A stretch of 49,065 nucleotides of DNA from an uncultured Corynebacterium sp. (GTDB taxonomy: Bacteria; Actinomycetota; Actinomycetes; Mycobacteriales; Mycobacteriaceae), in the NCBI RefSeq assembly GCF_946223165.1, contig NZ_CAMIBP010000018.1, forward strand, positions 1 through 49,065, in the 5' to 3' direction. The position numbers and the translations under genes were made by a program. Positions 8,102 through 17,196 of this stretch are shown one piece after another (positions within the stretch are counted from its first letter, which is position 1; each line of letters begins with the position of its first letter). The notes under the pieces were generated by a model. It had not been told where the DNA came from. It did not search any database and saw nothing but the letters and a program-made list of their open reading frames with translations.

Positions 8102-8896
8102 TTGCGCACCCGCATCATCGCGTGCGACTTCGACGGCACGCTCTACATCGATGGCGCCATCGCGCCTGAGGACTGCGAGGCTCTCGCGCGTTGGCGTGCA
8201 GCAGGGCACCTCGCGGTCGGCGCGACCGGCAAATCCATCGCGTCGGTTCGGGAGGCGGTGGAGCCCCATGGGGTGGAGCTGGACTTTTACGCCCTGTATA
8301 ACGGCACCGTCATCACGGACGGCCAGTTCCGCGTCCTGGCGGAGGAGCATCTGCCGGCGGCGAGTGTGCGCGCCATCGCTGAGCATTTTCACGGGCGCGC
8401 GGGGCTCAACGTCTACGTCACCACGCTCGCCGGCCCCGACGCTCTGCTATGGCGCGGCGTTGAAGGAATAGACAACCCAATTATCCCCGATGCCCAGCTC
8501 ATGTCCTTAGACGAGCTCGGTGAGTCGGGCGCGGGTCACGCTATTTTGCTTTCCGTGTGGGCGCCGGGAGACGCGGCCCTGCAGCGCGAGGTGCGCGAAT
8601 GGGTCACGGGCAACTTTGACTTCGATACTTCGTTCAACACCGGGTTCTTCGACATCATGCCGCCCGGCCACAACAAGGGCGCCGGGCTGACGTGGCTGCT
8701 GGATCACCTTGGCCTGCGCCGTGGGGACGTCGATCTGTACACATTTGGCGACGGCCATAACGACCTGTCCATGCACGCGCTGGCCGATGCCTCCTTCGCC
8801 CCGCCCCACGCCCTCCCGGAGGTCCGGGACGCGGTGACGCATGTGGTGCCGTCGGTAGCGGTGGGCATCGAGATCGCGGAGCGACTGCAGGCCTAG
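8102..8896 (+). CDS. HAD superfamily (Cof-type) hydrolase
   Basis: 264 residues. Motif I is CDFDGTLY (nucleophile Asp9, acid/base Asp11), motif II is GATGKSIASV, and motif IV is FGDGHNDLSMHALADASF, with the cap inserted between II and III as in Cof/class II HAD phosphatases. These hydrolyse small phosphorylated metabolites; the substrate cannot be read from the sequence. The start is TTG 8102, chosen because a good ribosome binding site (GGGAGGAGAG, about 8089-8098) precedes it and the protein then begins directly with the motif I strand. Its stop overlaps the convergent ACT-domain gene by four bases. Confidence 0.88.
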   Translation: MRTRIIACDFDGTLYIDGAIAPEDCEALARWRAAGHLAVGATGKSIASVREAVEPHGVELDFYALYNGTVITDGQFRVLAEEHLPAASVRAIAEHFHGRAGLNVYVTTLAGPDALLWRGVEGIDNPIIPDAQLMSLDELGESGAGHAILLSVWAPGDAALQREVREWVTGNFDFDTSFNTGFFDIMPPGHNKGAGLTWLLDHLGLRRGDVDLYTFGDGHNDLSMHALADASFAPPHALPEVRDAVTHVVPSVAVGIEIAERLQA

Positions 8897-9552
8897 CGCA
8901 GGAAAGCGCCGAGGATGGTGCCCAAGTTGCCGAGGTGCTCGACCTCGGAAGCTGTGTAATCGGGGCCACCGACGCGGCCGATGACGATGGCCAGGTTGGT
9001 GCCGGCCAGGGGTGCGGCCGCCAGAGCTGAATCGAGCAGCGCCCACGACTCCGGAATCCACTCTTCGCGCTCCGGGTTGAGCACGCGGGCGGTGTCGACG
9101 GCGATGGTCGACGGGATGGTGCCGTCATCCTCCGGCGCGGCATGGGACGCGGCAACGCGATGGATGGGCTCGGTAGCGTCGACGACGATGGCCCAGTTAG
9201 ACGTCAGTGCGCGCGGGATGGCGGCCGCGACCTCTTCCATGGCCGCGGTGACATCGCGCTTGGCGGCAACGTTGGCGAGCAGCTGGATCTGGCCACGGCG
9301 GTCCACGCGACCGCTGAACGGGCGGATGGAATCAATCGCCACGCCCTTGACCCCCTGCGCGGCCGTGATGATCTCATCGGCCATGGTGCCCGTGGGCAGC
9401 TCCACCACGATGTCGTCCATGACCGTGCCGTCGGGGTAATTCTCCACGATGTCGACGGACTGGATGTTGGCTCCTACTCGTCCGAGGGCGTCGGCTAGCT
9501 GGCCCAAGCTACCTGGGGCGTCTGGGATGATGACTCGCACGAGGAAGGACAT
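8893..9552 (-). CDS. ACT domain-containing protein
   Basis: 219 residues. The N-terminus (about 1-75) is an ACT domain: FLVRVIIPDAPGSLGQLADA, with IQSVDIVENYPDGTVMDDI, the ligand-binding small-molecule fold common in amino acid metabolism. The rest has alternating strands and helices (NWAIVVDATEPIHRVAASHA, TNLAIVIGRVGGPDYT), perhaps GAF-like, and no catalytic domain. An amino acid sensor or regulatory subunit is the simplest reading; partner unknown. It converges on the HAD gene and diverges from gatC across about 200 bases. Confidence 0.8.
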   Translation of the reverse strand: MSFLVRVIIPDAPGSLGQLADALGRVGANIQSVDIVENYPDGTVMDDIVVELPTGTMADEIITAAQGVKGVAIDSIRPFSGRVDRRGQIQLLANVAAKRDVTAAMEEVAAAIPRALTSNWAIVVDATEPIHRVAASHAAPEDDGTIPSTIAVDTARVLNPEREEWIPESWALLDSALAAAPLAGTNLAIVIGRVGGPDYTASEVEHLGNLGTILGAFLR

Positions 9553-9754
9553 GGCGGACTTTCAGTGAGACTGTGAGGAAGATGCTGTATGTCCGGCCCA
9601 TGCTACCCGGGTTTCGAAACACTGTTCAACAGCCGGGGCGGTGTGTTGGGGTTTCGGAACCGGTGCGTCCGGACGCGGACGTGTGCAGTACGATGGGTCA
9701 TTAGCTAAATACCGCTTGTTGGAATGAAACTCGAATAAAAAGGATGGAGTTCGC

Positions 9755-10057
9755 GTGTCTGAGATTTCGCGAGAAGAGGTCGCGCACCTCGCCAAGCTGT
9801 CCCGCCTGGCGCTGAGCGAGGAAGAACTGGAGCAGTTTGCCACCCAGATCGATAAGATTGTCGACTCGGTCTCGGCCGTGGGCAACGTGGACGCCGAGGG
9901 TGTTATCCCCATGAGCCACCCACATTCCATCGTCGCCCCCATGCGTGAGGACGTTATCGTCCCCACCCTCACCGCTGAGCAGGCGCTCGACCAGGCGCCG
10001 GCCGTCGAGGAAGATCGCTTCATGGTCCCGCAGATTCTGGGTGGAGGAGAAGAATAA
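9755..10057 (+). CDS. gatC: Asp-tRNA(Asn)/Glu-tRNA(Gln) amidotransferase subunit C
   Basis: 100 residues, the usual GatC size. Sequence pattern ISREEVAHLAKLSRLALSEEEL and FATQIDKIVDSVSAV is diagnostic. GatC is the small scaffold that wraps GatA and GatB. The start is GTG 9755 with a ribosome binding site AAAGGATGGAG just upstream (9739-9749), so unlike many neighbours it has a leader; a -10-like TACGAT at 9689-9694 may serve it. It is followed two bases later by gatA, so the two are one transcript. Confidence 0.96.
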   Translation: MSEISREEVAHLAKLSRLALSEEELEQFATQIDKIVDSVSAVGNVDAEGVIPMSHPHSIVAPMREDVIVPTLTAEQALDQAPAVEEDRFMVPQILGGGEE

Positions 10058-10059
10058 TC

Positions 10060-11544
<1,485 letters not shown>

Positions 11545-11559
11545 CCTGCTACAGCGATA

Positions 11560-11610
11560 AAGGCGCGATCCTTCGGCCGCCGTGACGGTCGGCTGGATGG
11601 GTTGCGCCTT
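11560..11610. terminator. Bidirectional terminator-like inverted repeat
   Basis: AAGGCGC (11560-11566) pairs with GCGCCTT (11604-11610), extended by ATCC/GGAT inside, between the convergent ends of gatA and the ABC ATPase gene. There is little T-tract on either side, so efficiency is uncertain. Confidence 0.55.
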
Positions 11611-11631
11611 GTGTCGTGCTTGAGTTCGGCC

Positions 11632-12648
11632 CTAGTAGACGAGGGGCGATGCGATGCTGAGGCGTATGGCCTCGCCAATGGTGGGGCGGAGTTCGGACGT
11701 CGTGCGGAATGTCGTGCCTTCTGCAGTGGTGGCAGTTACCGAGTAGGCAGAGCCGTCGAAAATCGCCGAGGTAACCGAGGCGGAAACCGCACCGTGCGGA
11801 TCAATGCGTACGTGGCGGGGCAGGACGGCGACGGTGGAGACGTCGCCGGCAGGAGCGTCATCGGCAAGCGGCCAAGAAAGACCGAGTGCTTGGGTTGTGA
11901 CGGTGGTGCCGTCACGGTGGGCGTCGAGAATCGTGGCGTCGGCAATGAAAGCAGCAACGTGGGGGCTGGCGGGACGGGACAGAATTTCCTGTGGCGTCGC
12001 TACCTGTTGGATGACGCCTCGATCGAGAACGACGATGCGGTCTGCAATGGCCAGAGCTTCGGCTCGATCGTGAGTGACATGGACGGTTGTGAGGCCCTCG
12101 GTCCGGGTTAACGCGACTAGCTCGCGGCGCAGGGTGTCGCGCAAGGGCTCATCGAGCGCAGACAGAGCTTCGTCGAGGAGGAGGACTGCGGGGTCTGCGA
12201 CGATCGCACGAGCTAATGCAACGCGCTGACGCTGGCCGCCCGACAAGCTCGCCGGCCGGCGCGACCCGAAGTCGCCCAATCCAACAAGGTCCAGCGCGTG
12301 CGTTACCCTCCGCGAGATGTCTGCAGTGGGGATACCTGTTCGACGCAGGGGATAGGCCACATTGTTTGCCACGGACATGTGGGGCCACACTGCATGTTGC
12401 TGGAATACCATGCCCATGCCGCGCTTCTCCGGAGGGACGGTAGACATGTCTGTCCCGCCAATGTGGATGCTGCCAGAGGTTGGCGTGAGAAAACCGGCAA
12501 TGGTGCGGAGCAGCGTTGTCTTTCCTGAGCCAGATGGGCCAACGAGGGCGATGAATTCGTTATCGTCGACGTCGAGCGAGATGTTGTCGAGGCCGACGGT
12601 TCCGTCGGGAAACGTGACCGTGACGTTGGTGAGCGAGATAGAAGACAC
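11632..12648 (-). CDS. Iron(III)-type ABC transporter ATP-binding protein (FbpC-like)
   Basis: 338 residues. It powers import through the permease encoded four bases upstream. Walker A is GPSGSGKTT (37-45), Q-loop at VFQQHA (about 81-86), signature LSGGQRQR (135-142), Walker B VLLLDE (155-160) and switch His193 (VTHDRAEA). The segment after Walker B reads DEALSALD where the family normally has DEPLSALD. A C-terminal TOBE-like region (about 235-338) fits the FbpC/PotA group. It is the last gene of a three-gene operon. Iron is inferred from the adjacent DtxR-like box and siderophore reductase; other substrates of this subfamily (thiamine, phosphonate, spermidine) are possible. Confidence 0.88.
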   Translation of the reverse strand: MSSISLTNVTVTFPDGTVGLDNISLDVDDNEFIALVGPSGSGKTTLLRTIAGFLTPTSGSIHIGGTDMSTVPPEKRGMGMVFQQHAVWPHMSVANNVAYPLRRTGIPTADISRRVTHALDLVGLGDFGSRRPASLSGGQRQRVALARAIVADPAVLLLDEALSALDEPLRDTLRRELVALTRTEGLTTVHVTHDRAEALAIADRIVVLDRGVIQQVATPQEILSRPASPHVAAFIADATILDAHRDGTTVTTQALGLSWPLADDAPAGDVSTVAVLPRHVRIDPHGAVSASVTSAIFDGSAYSVTATTAEGTTFRTTSELRPTIGEAIRLSIASPLVY

Positions 12649-12652
12649 GGGA

Positions 12653-14266
12653 TTAGCTCCTGACTTTGGGGGGTCGGACGGTGAGTGCCAAGGCCGCGAT
12701 GCCGATGATGGCGAAAAGCAGCGACAGCGCCGATGCCTGGTTGTAGTTGCCCGCCTGTTGAAGATTGAACACTTGGACTCCCAACGTGGTGGTCCCTGGG
12801 GCGATGAGAAGGATGGAGACTGTGAGCTCGCGGACTGCGGTGACGGCTACCAAGACCGCACCGGAGAGTGCAGCGGGCAGAGCCATGGCCCCTGTTGTCG
12901 ACAGGAGGGCACGAACAGGCCCAGCGCCAGATATGCGCGCAGCCTCTTCGACGGCGACGGGGGTGTTATGCAGAGGTGCGCGGACAGATTGGACGACGAG
13001 GGCAGTGAATGCGCAGACGTAGGCAAAGAGAATGAGCCATATGGTGTTGTAAAGACCGGTGTACCGGCCCACGATGAGCCACGCGACACCGATGATGAGG
13101 CCCGGCAGTGCGGTGGGCAGGAGGACAACCAGAGTTAGCGCAGTGTTGCCACGTAGCTGGGTGCGAGTGACAAGCACGCCAATGAGCCAGCCTAAGGCGC
13201 CGCAAAGAACTGCAGCACCAAGAGCGAGGAGCACGGAATTGGTAAAGCCGTCAATCACGCGCGGGTTCGACAAAGCCTTGGAGAAATTGCCCAGGGTAAT
13301 CGTCTCCAAAGTAAAGGGGACACCGGGGGCCGGAAGTAAAGCGCGGTAGGCAAGGCCCAGGATTGGCCCCAACGAGACGGCTAAGCCGAGAACCCACGCA
13401 ATAAGAGTGACGGGCCAGCGCGCCGAACCCAGCGCGAAGCGGTGGGCGGTGCCGGTGTCTTGAATTGCCGACGCAGCCCAAAGGGAAACCGCGTAGTCGG
13501 CGATGACGGCGCCGATACCAAGCACTAGAAGAACGACGCCAATCGTGGAGACGACCTGGAGTGGATTATCGACCGTTCCGGAGTCCATGAAGCGATAGAT
13601 CATGGTGGCCAAGGTTTCATAACCAGTGGGGGCACCGAGGATTGCGGGGATACCGAAGTCTGCCAGATTGGCGACGGCAGTGAGAGTAAAAGCCGATAGC
13701 AGCGCGGGGCGCAGCAATGGCAGCGTCACAGTGCGCAGGATTGTCCACGTCGAGGCACCGGCGATGCGTGCTGCTTCTTCCAAGTCCGAGGGGATGGAGC
13801 GCAGGGCTGAGGCAATGATGACGTACACCGTGGGGTAGGAATGCACCATGAGTAGGAAGGTCACGCCGTCGGCTCCATAGATATTCCACACGTCATGTCC
13901 CACAATTTTGTTGATGCCCTGATTGGGGCCAAAGATGTGCATCCAAGCTATGGCGCCGATGAATGGTGGGACGAGGAGTGGTGAGAGCAGAAAAAGCCGC
14001 AGCGCCCCCGTGCCCCGTGCATCAGTGCGGTCGAGCACTATAGCGATAAGTGTGCCGAGGACCACGGCTCCCACAGCCGATGCAAGCGTCGTCACCAAGG
14101 AATGACGCACTGCGGTTCCGAGACCTTGCTCTAGGAGAATCGGGAACTGGTTGTCTCCTAAGGCTAGAGAGACCACCATCGACAGAGGGGCGACGAAGAG
14201 ACCTAGGACGATGAGCCACACACCCCAGCGCGTGAGGGAGACGGAGGAGAACACGGACGAAATCAA
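12653..14266 (-). CDS. Iron(III)-type ABC transporter permease (FbpB-like)
   Basis: 537 residues, about twelve membrane segments in two repeated six-helix halves, the fused-permease form of FbpB. Each half has an EAA-type cytoplasmic loop: EEAARIAGASTWTILRTVTL in the first and EEAARISGAGPVRALLSTTG in the second, which contact the ATPase. The gene follows the binding protein by 15 bases and precedes the ATPase by four. The first segment (WLIVLGLFVAPLSMVVSLAL) serves as an uncleaved signal. Substrate is inferred from context, as for the ATPase. Confidence 0.88.
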   Translation of the reverse strand: MISSVFSSVSLTRWGVWLIVLGLFVAPLSMVVSLALGDNQFPILLEQGLGTAVRHSLVTTLASAVGAVVLGTLIAIVLDRTDARGTGALRLFLLSPLLVPPFIGAIAWMHIFGPNQGINKIVGHDVWNIYGADGVTFLLMVHSYPTVYVIIASALRSIPSDLEEAARIAGASTWTILRTVTLPLLRPALLSAFTLTAVANLADFGIPAILGAPTGYETLATMIYRFMDSGTVDNPLQVVSTIGVVLLVLGIGAVIADYAVSLWAASAIQDTGTAHRFALGSARWPVTLIAWVLGLAVSLGPILGLAYRALLPAPGVPFTLETITLGNFSKALSNPRVIDGFTNSVLLALGAAVLCGALGWLIGVLVTRTQLRGNTALTLVVLLPTALPGLIIGVAWLIVGRYTGLYNTIWLILFAYVCAFTALVVQSVRAPLHNTPVAVEEAARISGAGPVRALLSTTGAMALPAALSGAVLVAVTAVRELTVSILLIAPGTTTLGVQVFNLQQAGNYNQASALSLLFAIIGIAALALTVRPPKVRS

Positions 14267-14281
14267 GAGTGCAGGCTATCC

Positions 14282-15340
14282 CTACTGGCCCACGGCCTCC
14301 TGGAATGCCTTGACTGCGGCTTCCTTGTCGCCCGTGATGACCTCAAGATCCTGCTCCATGAGCTTGATATCCGCTAGCGCCGGGGTGCCCTCCGGGGTAT
14401 CGACATCCTCACGGACCGGCAGGTAGGCCTGCTCGACAGCAATCTTTTGAGCTTCCTCAGAGAGTAGGAAGCTCACGTAGGCCTCGGCCGCCTCCTTGTG
14501 TTTGGTGGAAGTGAAGACGCCGGCAGGCTCGGTCACGTAGGGGACACCCTCGGTCGGGTACGCGGTGGCGACAGGAGAGCCCTGCTCTGCAAGATCTCGA
14601 ATGAGGTAGTCGACCACGACGCCGACTGGGCGAGAACCCGAGGCAATCTCCTGGGAGGTTGGGCCATTGGACTCCGCAATCATCGGGGAAGTAGCACCGA
14701 GTGCCTTGATCCACTCTTCGCCCAGATCCGAGTTGTTCTTCCACACAGAAGCGTTGAAAGCCGCCGCGCCGGAAACAGCCGGGTTAGGCATGACGATCTT
14801 GTCCTTGTACTTTGCGTCGGTGAGGTCCTTCCACGATTTCGGCGCATCGGATTCTTGGATGGAGTCGGTATTGTATGCAATAACCGTGGGGATGATGCGG
14901 GTTCCGACGTACATGTTCTCGTCATCCTTGACCTCATCGATAACTCCGGAGGTATCGACGTTAGTGAGCTCAGCGAGGTCACCGTCAGTGGCATACTTCT
15001 CAAACGTGGCGGCATCGGCAGCCCAGAAGACGTCAGCGGCGATCTCGCCCGACTCCTTTTCCGAGGCGATGCGGGCGTTAAGGTCACCGGTGCCAGCGCG
15101 GTAGACCTCGACCGAGATATTCGGGTTGGACTCCTCAAAGGCGGCATTGATTTCGTCCACCTTTTCTTCCGGCTCAGAGGTGTACACGGTGATGGTGACC
15201 TTTTCATCAGCGGCAGCCGAAGCGTTGGTGGCGCCGGAGGCACCCTTGTCAGCGGAGGGCTCGCCGCAGGAAACGAGGGTGCTAGCTGCGGTAACGAGAG
15301 TGGCGGCGACCATGAGGCCGCGACGCTGGAACAAGGACAT
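14282..15340 (-). CDS. ABC transporter substrate-binding lipoprotein (FbpA-like)
   Basis: 352 residues. A lipoprotein signal peptide ends in the lipobox LVSC with the lipidated Cys25, so it is anchored outside the cytoplasmic membrane. The mature part is a family 1 solute-binding protein of the ferric-ion group: ITVYTSEPEEKVDEINAAFE near the start, GTRIIPTVIAYNTDSI in the hinge region, and ASGSRPVGVVVDYLIRDLAE later. A GGAGGA binding site lies before ATG 15340. It heads the operon for permease and ATPase. The DtxR-like box at 15473-15491 lies about 135 bases upstream and might serve both directions. Ligand is most likely ferric iron, by context rather than by identified ligand residues. Confidence 0.87.
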   Translation of the reverse strand: MSLFQRRGLMVAATLVTAASTLVSCGEPSADKGASGATNASAAADEKVTITVYTSEPEEKVDEINAAFEESNPNISVEVYRAGTGDLNARIASEKESGEIAADVFWAADAATFEKYATDGDLAELTNVDTSGVIDEVKDDENMYVGTRIIPTVIAYNTDSIQESDAPKSWKDLTDAKYKDKIVMPNPAVSGAAAFNASVWKNNSDLGEEWIKALGATSPMIAESNGPTSQEIASGSRPVGVVVDYLIRDLAEQGSPVATAYPTEGVPYVTEPAGVFTSTKHKEAAEAYVSFLLSEEAQKIAVEQAYLPVREDVDTPEGTPALADIKLMEQDLEVITGDKEAAVKAFQEAVGQ

Positions 15341-15472
15341 GGATTCCTCCGAGTGCGACGAGAGAAGACAATAACGTCGTTCATCACATCAGCGGTAAGT
15401 AAAGTTGAATTGTTTTCGAGGTTAAAAAACACCAAACACTTGATGATGACGACCCCGCGTGAGTTCAGAAAG

Positions 15473-15491
15473 TGAGTTGAGGGTAACCTAA
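15473..15491 (+). promoter_or_regulatory. DtxR/IdeR iron box over the siderophore reductase promoter
   Basis: The 19 bases match the classical DtxR consensus palindrome (TTAGGTTAGCCTAACCTAA) at 14 positions by my count, with the right half GTAACCTAA nearly perfect. The -10-like TAACCT (15484-15489) lies within it, seven bases before ATG 15497. Bound repressor would therefore block this promoter directly. An additional half-site-like AGGTTA lies at 15418-15423 toward the divergent transporter. Confidence 0.65.
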
Positions 15492-15496
15492 GTCCT

Positions 15497-16630
15497 ATGG
15501 TTGAACATGACACGACCGAATGGGCCGAAGGGTTCAAGGCCGGATACGCTGCCGGCTACTCCGACGGATACACCGCAGGCCGCACTGAAGGGGTGAGCGC
15601 CGGACGCGCGCTCAACGATTGCGAGCGCAAGCGACTCAAATATGAGGAGAAGGCCCGCCGCCACCGCGAGAAAGAAGCCCGCCGGGCGGCCTTCCTTGCC
15701 GCTGGCTCTACCGCAACTCCGGAGGCGTCGGTGTCGGCGTCGGCAGATGCTGCCCGCCACGACAAAACTCGCAAGGGGCGAACCGCTCAGGCCGCCACCA
15801 TCACGGCTACGGAGCAGATTTCCCCGGACATGGTCCGACTGCGTGCGACGGCCCCAGGCCTCGTCGGGCGCGAACTGACCATGACGGATCACTACGTCAA
15901 GATTCTCTTCCCGCCAGCAGACGCGCCCTACGAGTGGCCATCCGATCTCGGTGCCATCAAGGACGCCTATCCCAAGCACCTGCATCCCGTCACGCGCACG
16001 TACACGCTGCGGTCGTGTGACACGTCGACCGGTGACATCGTCATTGACTTTGTGCTGCATGGTGACTCGGGTATCGCTGGTCCCTGGGCGCGCGATGCGA
16101 AGGTGGGGGATACCTTCTCATTCCTCGGCCCCGGAGGCGGCTGGGCACCCACGCCTGAGTATGACCACTTCGTCCTCGCCGGCGATGAATCCGCCGCTCC
16201 GGCGGTCGCTGCTGCACTAGAGAAGATTCCGGCCGGCTCGACGGCGGTGGCATTCCTTGAAGTCGAGGCCCCGGGACACGAAGTTCCGATACCGGAGTCC
16301 GCGGCGGAGGTGTGCTGGGTCTACCGACACGGCACTCTGCCTGGTCGAGCCTTGTCAGAGGCCGTGCGCTCCTACGCCGCGCCCGCCGGCTATGTGGGCT
16401 GGTTCGTGCATGGAGTCGCCGACATGGTCAAGGAGGTCCGCCGTGATCTCTTTGTCAACCGGCGAGTCTCCAAGCGGGACGCATCGATCTCCGGATACTG
16501 GCGCCTTAAAATGACGGAGGATGAGTGGCAATCGACGAAGCGGGACTTTGTCGCGCAAATGGAGTCGGCTGAGACTGCCGAGGCTGCGGAAGCCAGTAGC
16601 CGCGGCTCGGGTCCTGAACATACGTCGTAG
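15497..16630 (+). CDS. Siderophore-interacting FAD-dependent reductase with GX3 N-terminal helix
   Basis: 377 residues. Residues about 95-350 form a siderophore-interacting protein (SIP/ViuB family): an FAD-binding barrel with HPVTRTYTLRS (flavin contact), then GPGGGWAPTPEYDHFVLAGD and a C-terminal NAD(P)H-domain ending in SKRDASISGYWR. Such enzymes reduce ferric siderophores in the cytoplasm to release iron. The N-terminal 95 residues are an addition: glycine at every fourth position from 12 to 36, then a charged helix (ERKRLKYEEKARRHREKEAR). SIP homologues are usually about 250-300 residues. It diverges from the iron transporter and carries a DtxR-like box over its promoter. Confidence 0.88.
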   Translation: MVEHDTTEWAEGFKAGYAAGYSDGYTAGRTEGVSAGRALNDCERKRLKYEEKARRHREKEARRAAFLAAGSTATPEASVSASADAARHDKTRKGRTAQAATITATEQISPDMVRLRATAPGLVGRELTMTDHYVKILFPPADAPYEWPSDLGAIKDAYPKHLHPVTRTYTLRSCDTSTGDIVIDFVLHGDSGIAGPWARDAKVGDTFSFLGPGGGWAPTPEYDHFVLAGDESAAPAVAAALEKIPAGSTAVAFLEVEAPGHEVPIPESAAEVCWVYRHGTLPGRALSEAVRSYAAPAGYVGWFVHGVADMVKEVRRDLFVNRRVSKRDASISGYWRLKMTEDEWQSTKRDFVAQMESAETAEAAEASSRGSGPEHTS

Positions 16631-16679
16631 GACGTTTCCGGACTGGGCTCGCATCCTACCGAAGTGGGCCTTCTAAACA

Positions 16680-16733
16680 GTTGACCTCCGCGAAAATCAG
16701 CCTTGAGTGTGGGCGATTTTCTCGGAGGTCAAC
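16680..16733. repeat. Long imperfect hairpin between convergent genes
   Basis: The left arm GTTGACCTCCGCGAAAATC (16680-16698) and the right arm GATTTTCTCGGAGGTCAAC (16715-16733) pair with one mismatch, and GCC/GGC extend the stem across one unpaired A. It lies between the convergent reductase and membrane protein genes and may act as a bidirectional terminator, though neither side has a T-tract. Its stem is longer than the other terminators here. Confidence 0.6.
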
Positions 16734-16741
16734 GTTTCTGG

Positions 16742-16782
16742 TTTAACGGTTTGGCGTCAACGGTTTGGGGTCAACGGTGCAG
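16742..16782. repeat. 14-base imperfect tandem repeat
   Basis: AACGGTTTGGCGTC, AACGGTTTGGGGTC and AACGGTGCAGCC follow each other directly, with a further looser copy just before. The repeat begins about ten bases after the hairpin and ends before the minus-strand gene's stop. Confidence 0.55.
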
Positions 16783-16797
16783 CCGGGACAGCGGAGG

Positions 16798-17121
16798 CTA
16801 CTTCGCGTCGGACAGCGCGTAGGCTGCGCCGGCAGCCGCGGCGGTCACGGTGAGGACGGAAGGCCATGCGCCGATCTTCTTGGCCAGCGGGTGGGACGCG
16901 CCGAAGGCACCAACATAGGCGGCGGTCAGTGCGGCGGTGGTTGCCGGATTGGTCTTGGCCAGCCAGGAGCGGACCGCCCAAGCACCAGCGGCGCCGAGGA
17001 CCACGCCGCCCAGCGGACGGATGCCGGTTTCGCGGGCGGTGAGCCAACCGCCGATGAGACCGAAGGTCACGGTGGTGGCGGTGGACACCTTGTCGGGGGA
17101 TTTGATTTCGATTGCAGACAT
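16798..17121 (-). CDS. Small hydrophobic membrane protein, unknown function
   Basis: 107 residues, family not recognised. Three or four hydrophobic, glycine/alanine-rich segments are visible: TVTFGLIGGWLTAR, PLGGVVLGAAGAWAVRSWL, AALTAAYVGAFGASHPL and VLTVTAAAAGAAYALS. ATG 17121 (protein MSAIEIKSPDKV) is preferred to upstream in-frame ATGs because TATGCT (17129-17134, minus strand) ends seven bases before it. It is divergent from the exporter gene. Confidence 0.65.
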   Translation of the reverse strand: MSAIEIKSPDKVSTATTVTFGLIGGWLTARETGIRPLGGVVLGAAGAWAVRSWLAKTNPATTAALTAAYVGAFGASHPLAKKIGAWPSVLTVTAAAAGAAYALSDAK

Positions 17122-17196
17122 GGACATCAGCATAGGCCTGCGAGGACGGCCCCGCCACGAATTGTGGGGTGTGAGGGGCGGCTAGAATCGCCAGTC

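Noticed and set aside
16765..17196. 144-codon upstream extension of the DHA2 exporter
   Set aside because: It lacks hydrophobic pattern, overlaps the opposite membrane protein gene, and a -10-like TAGAAT sits just before ATG 17197.
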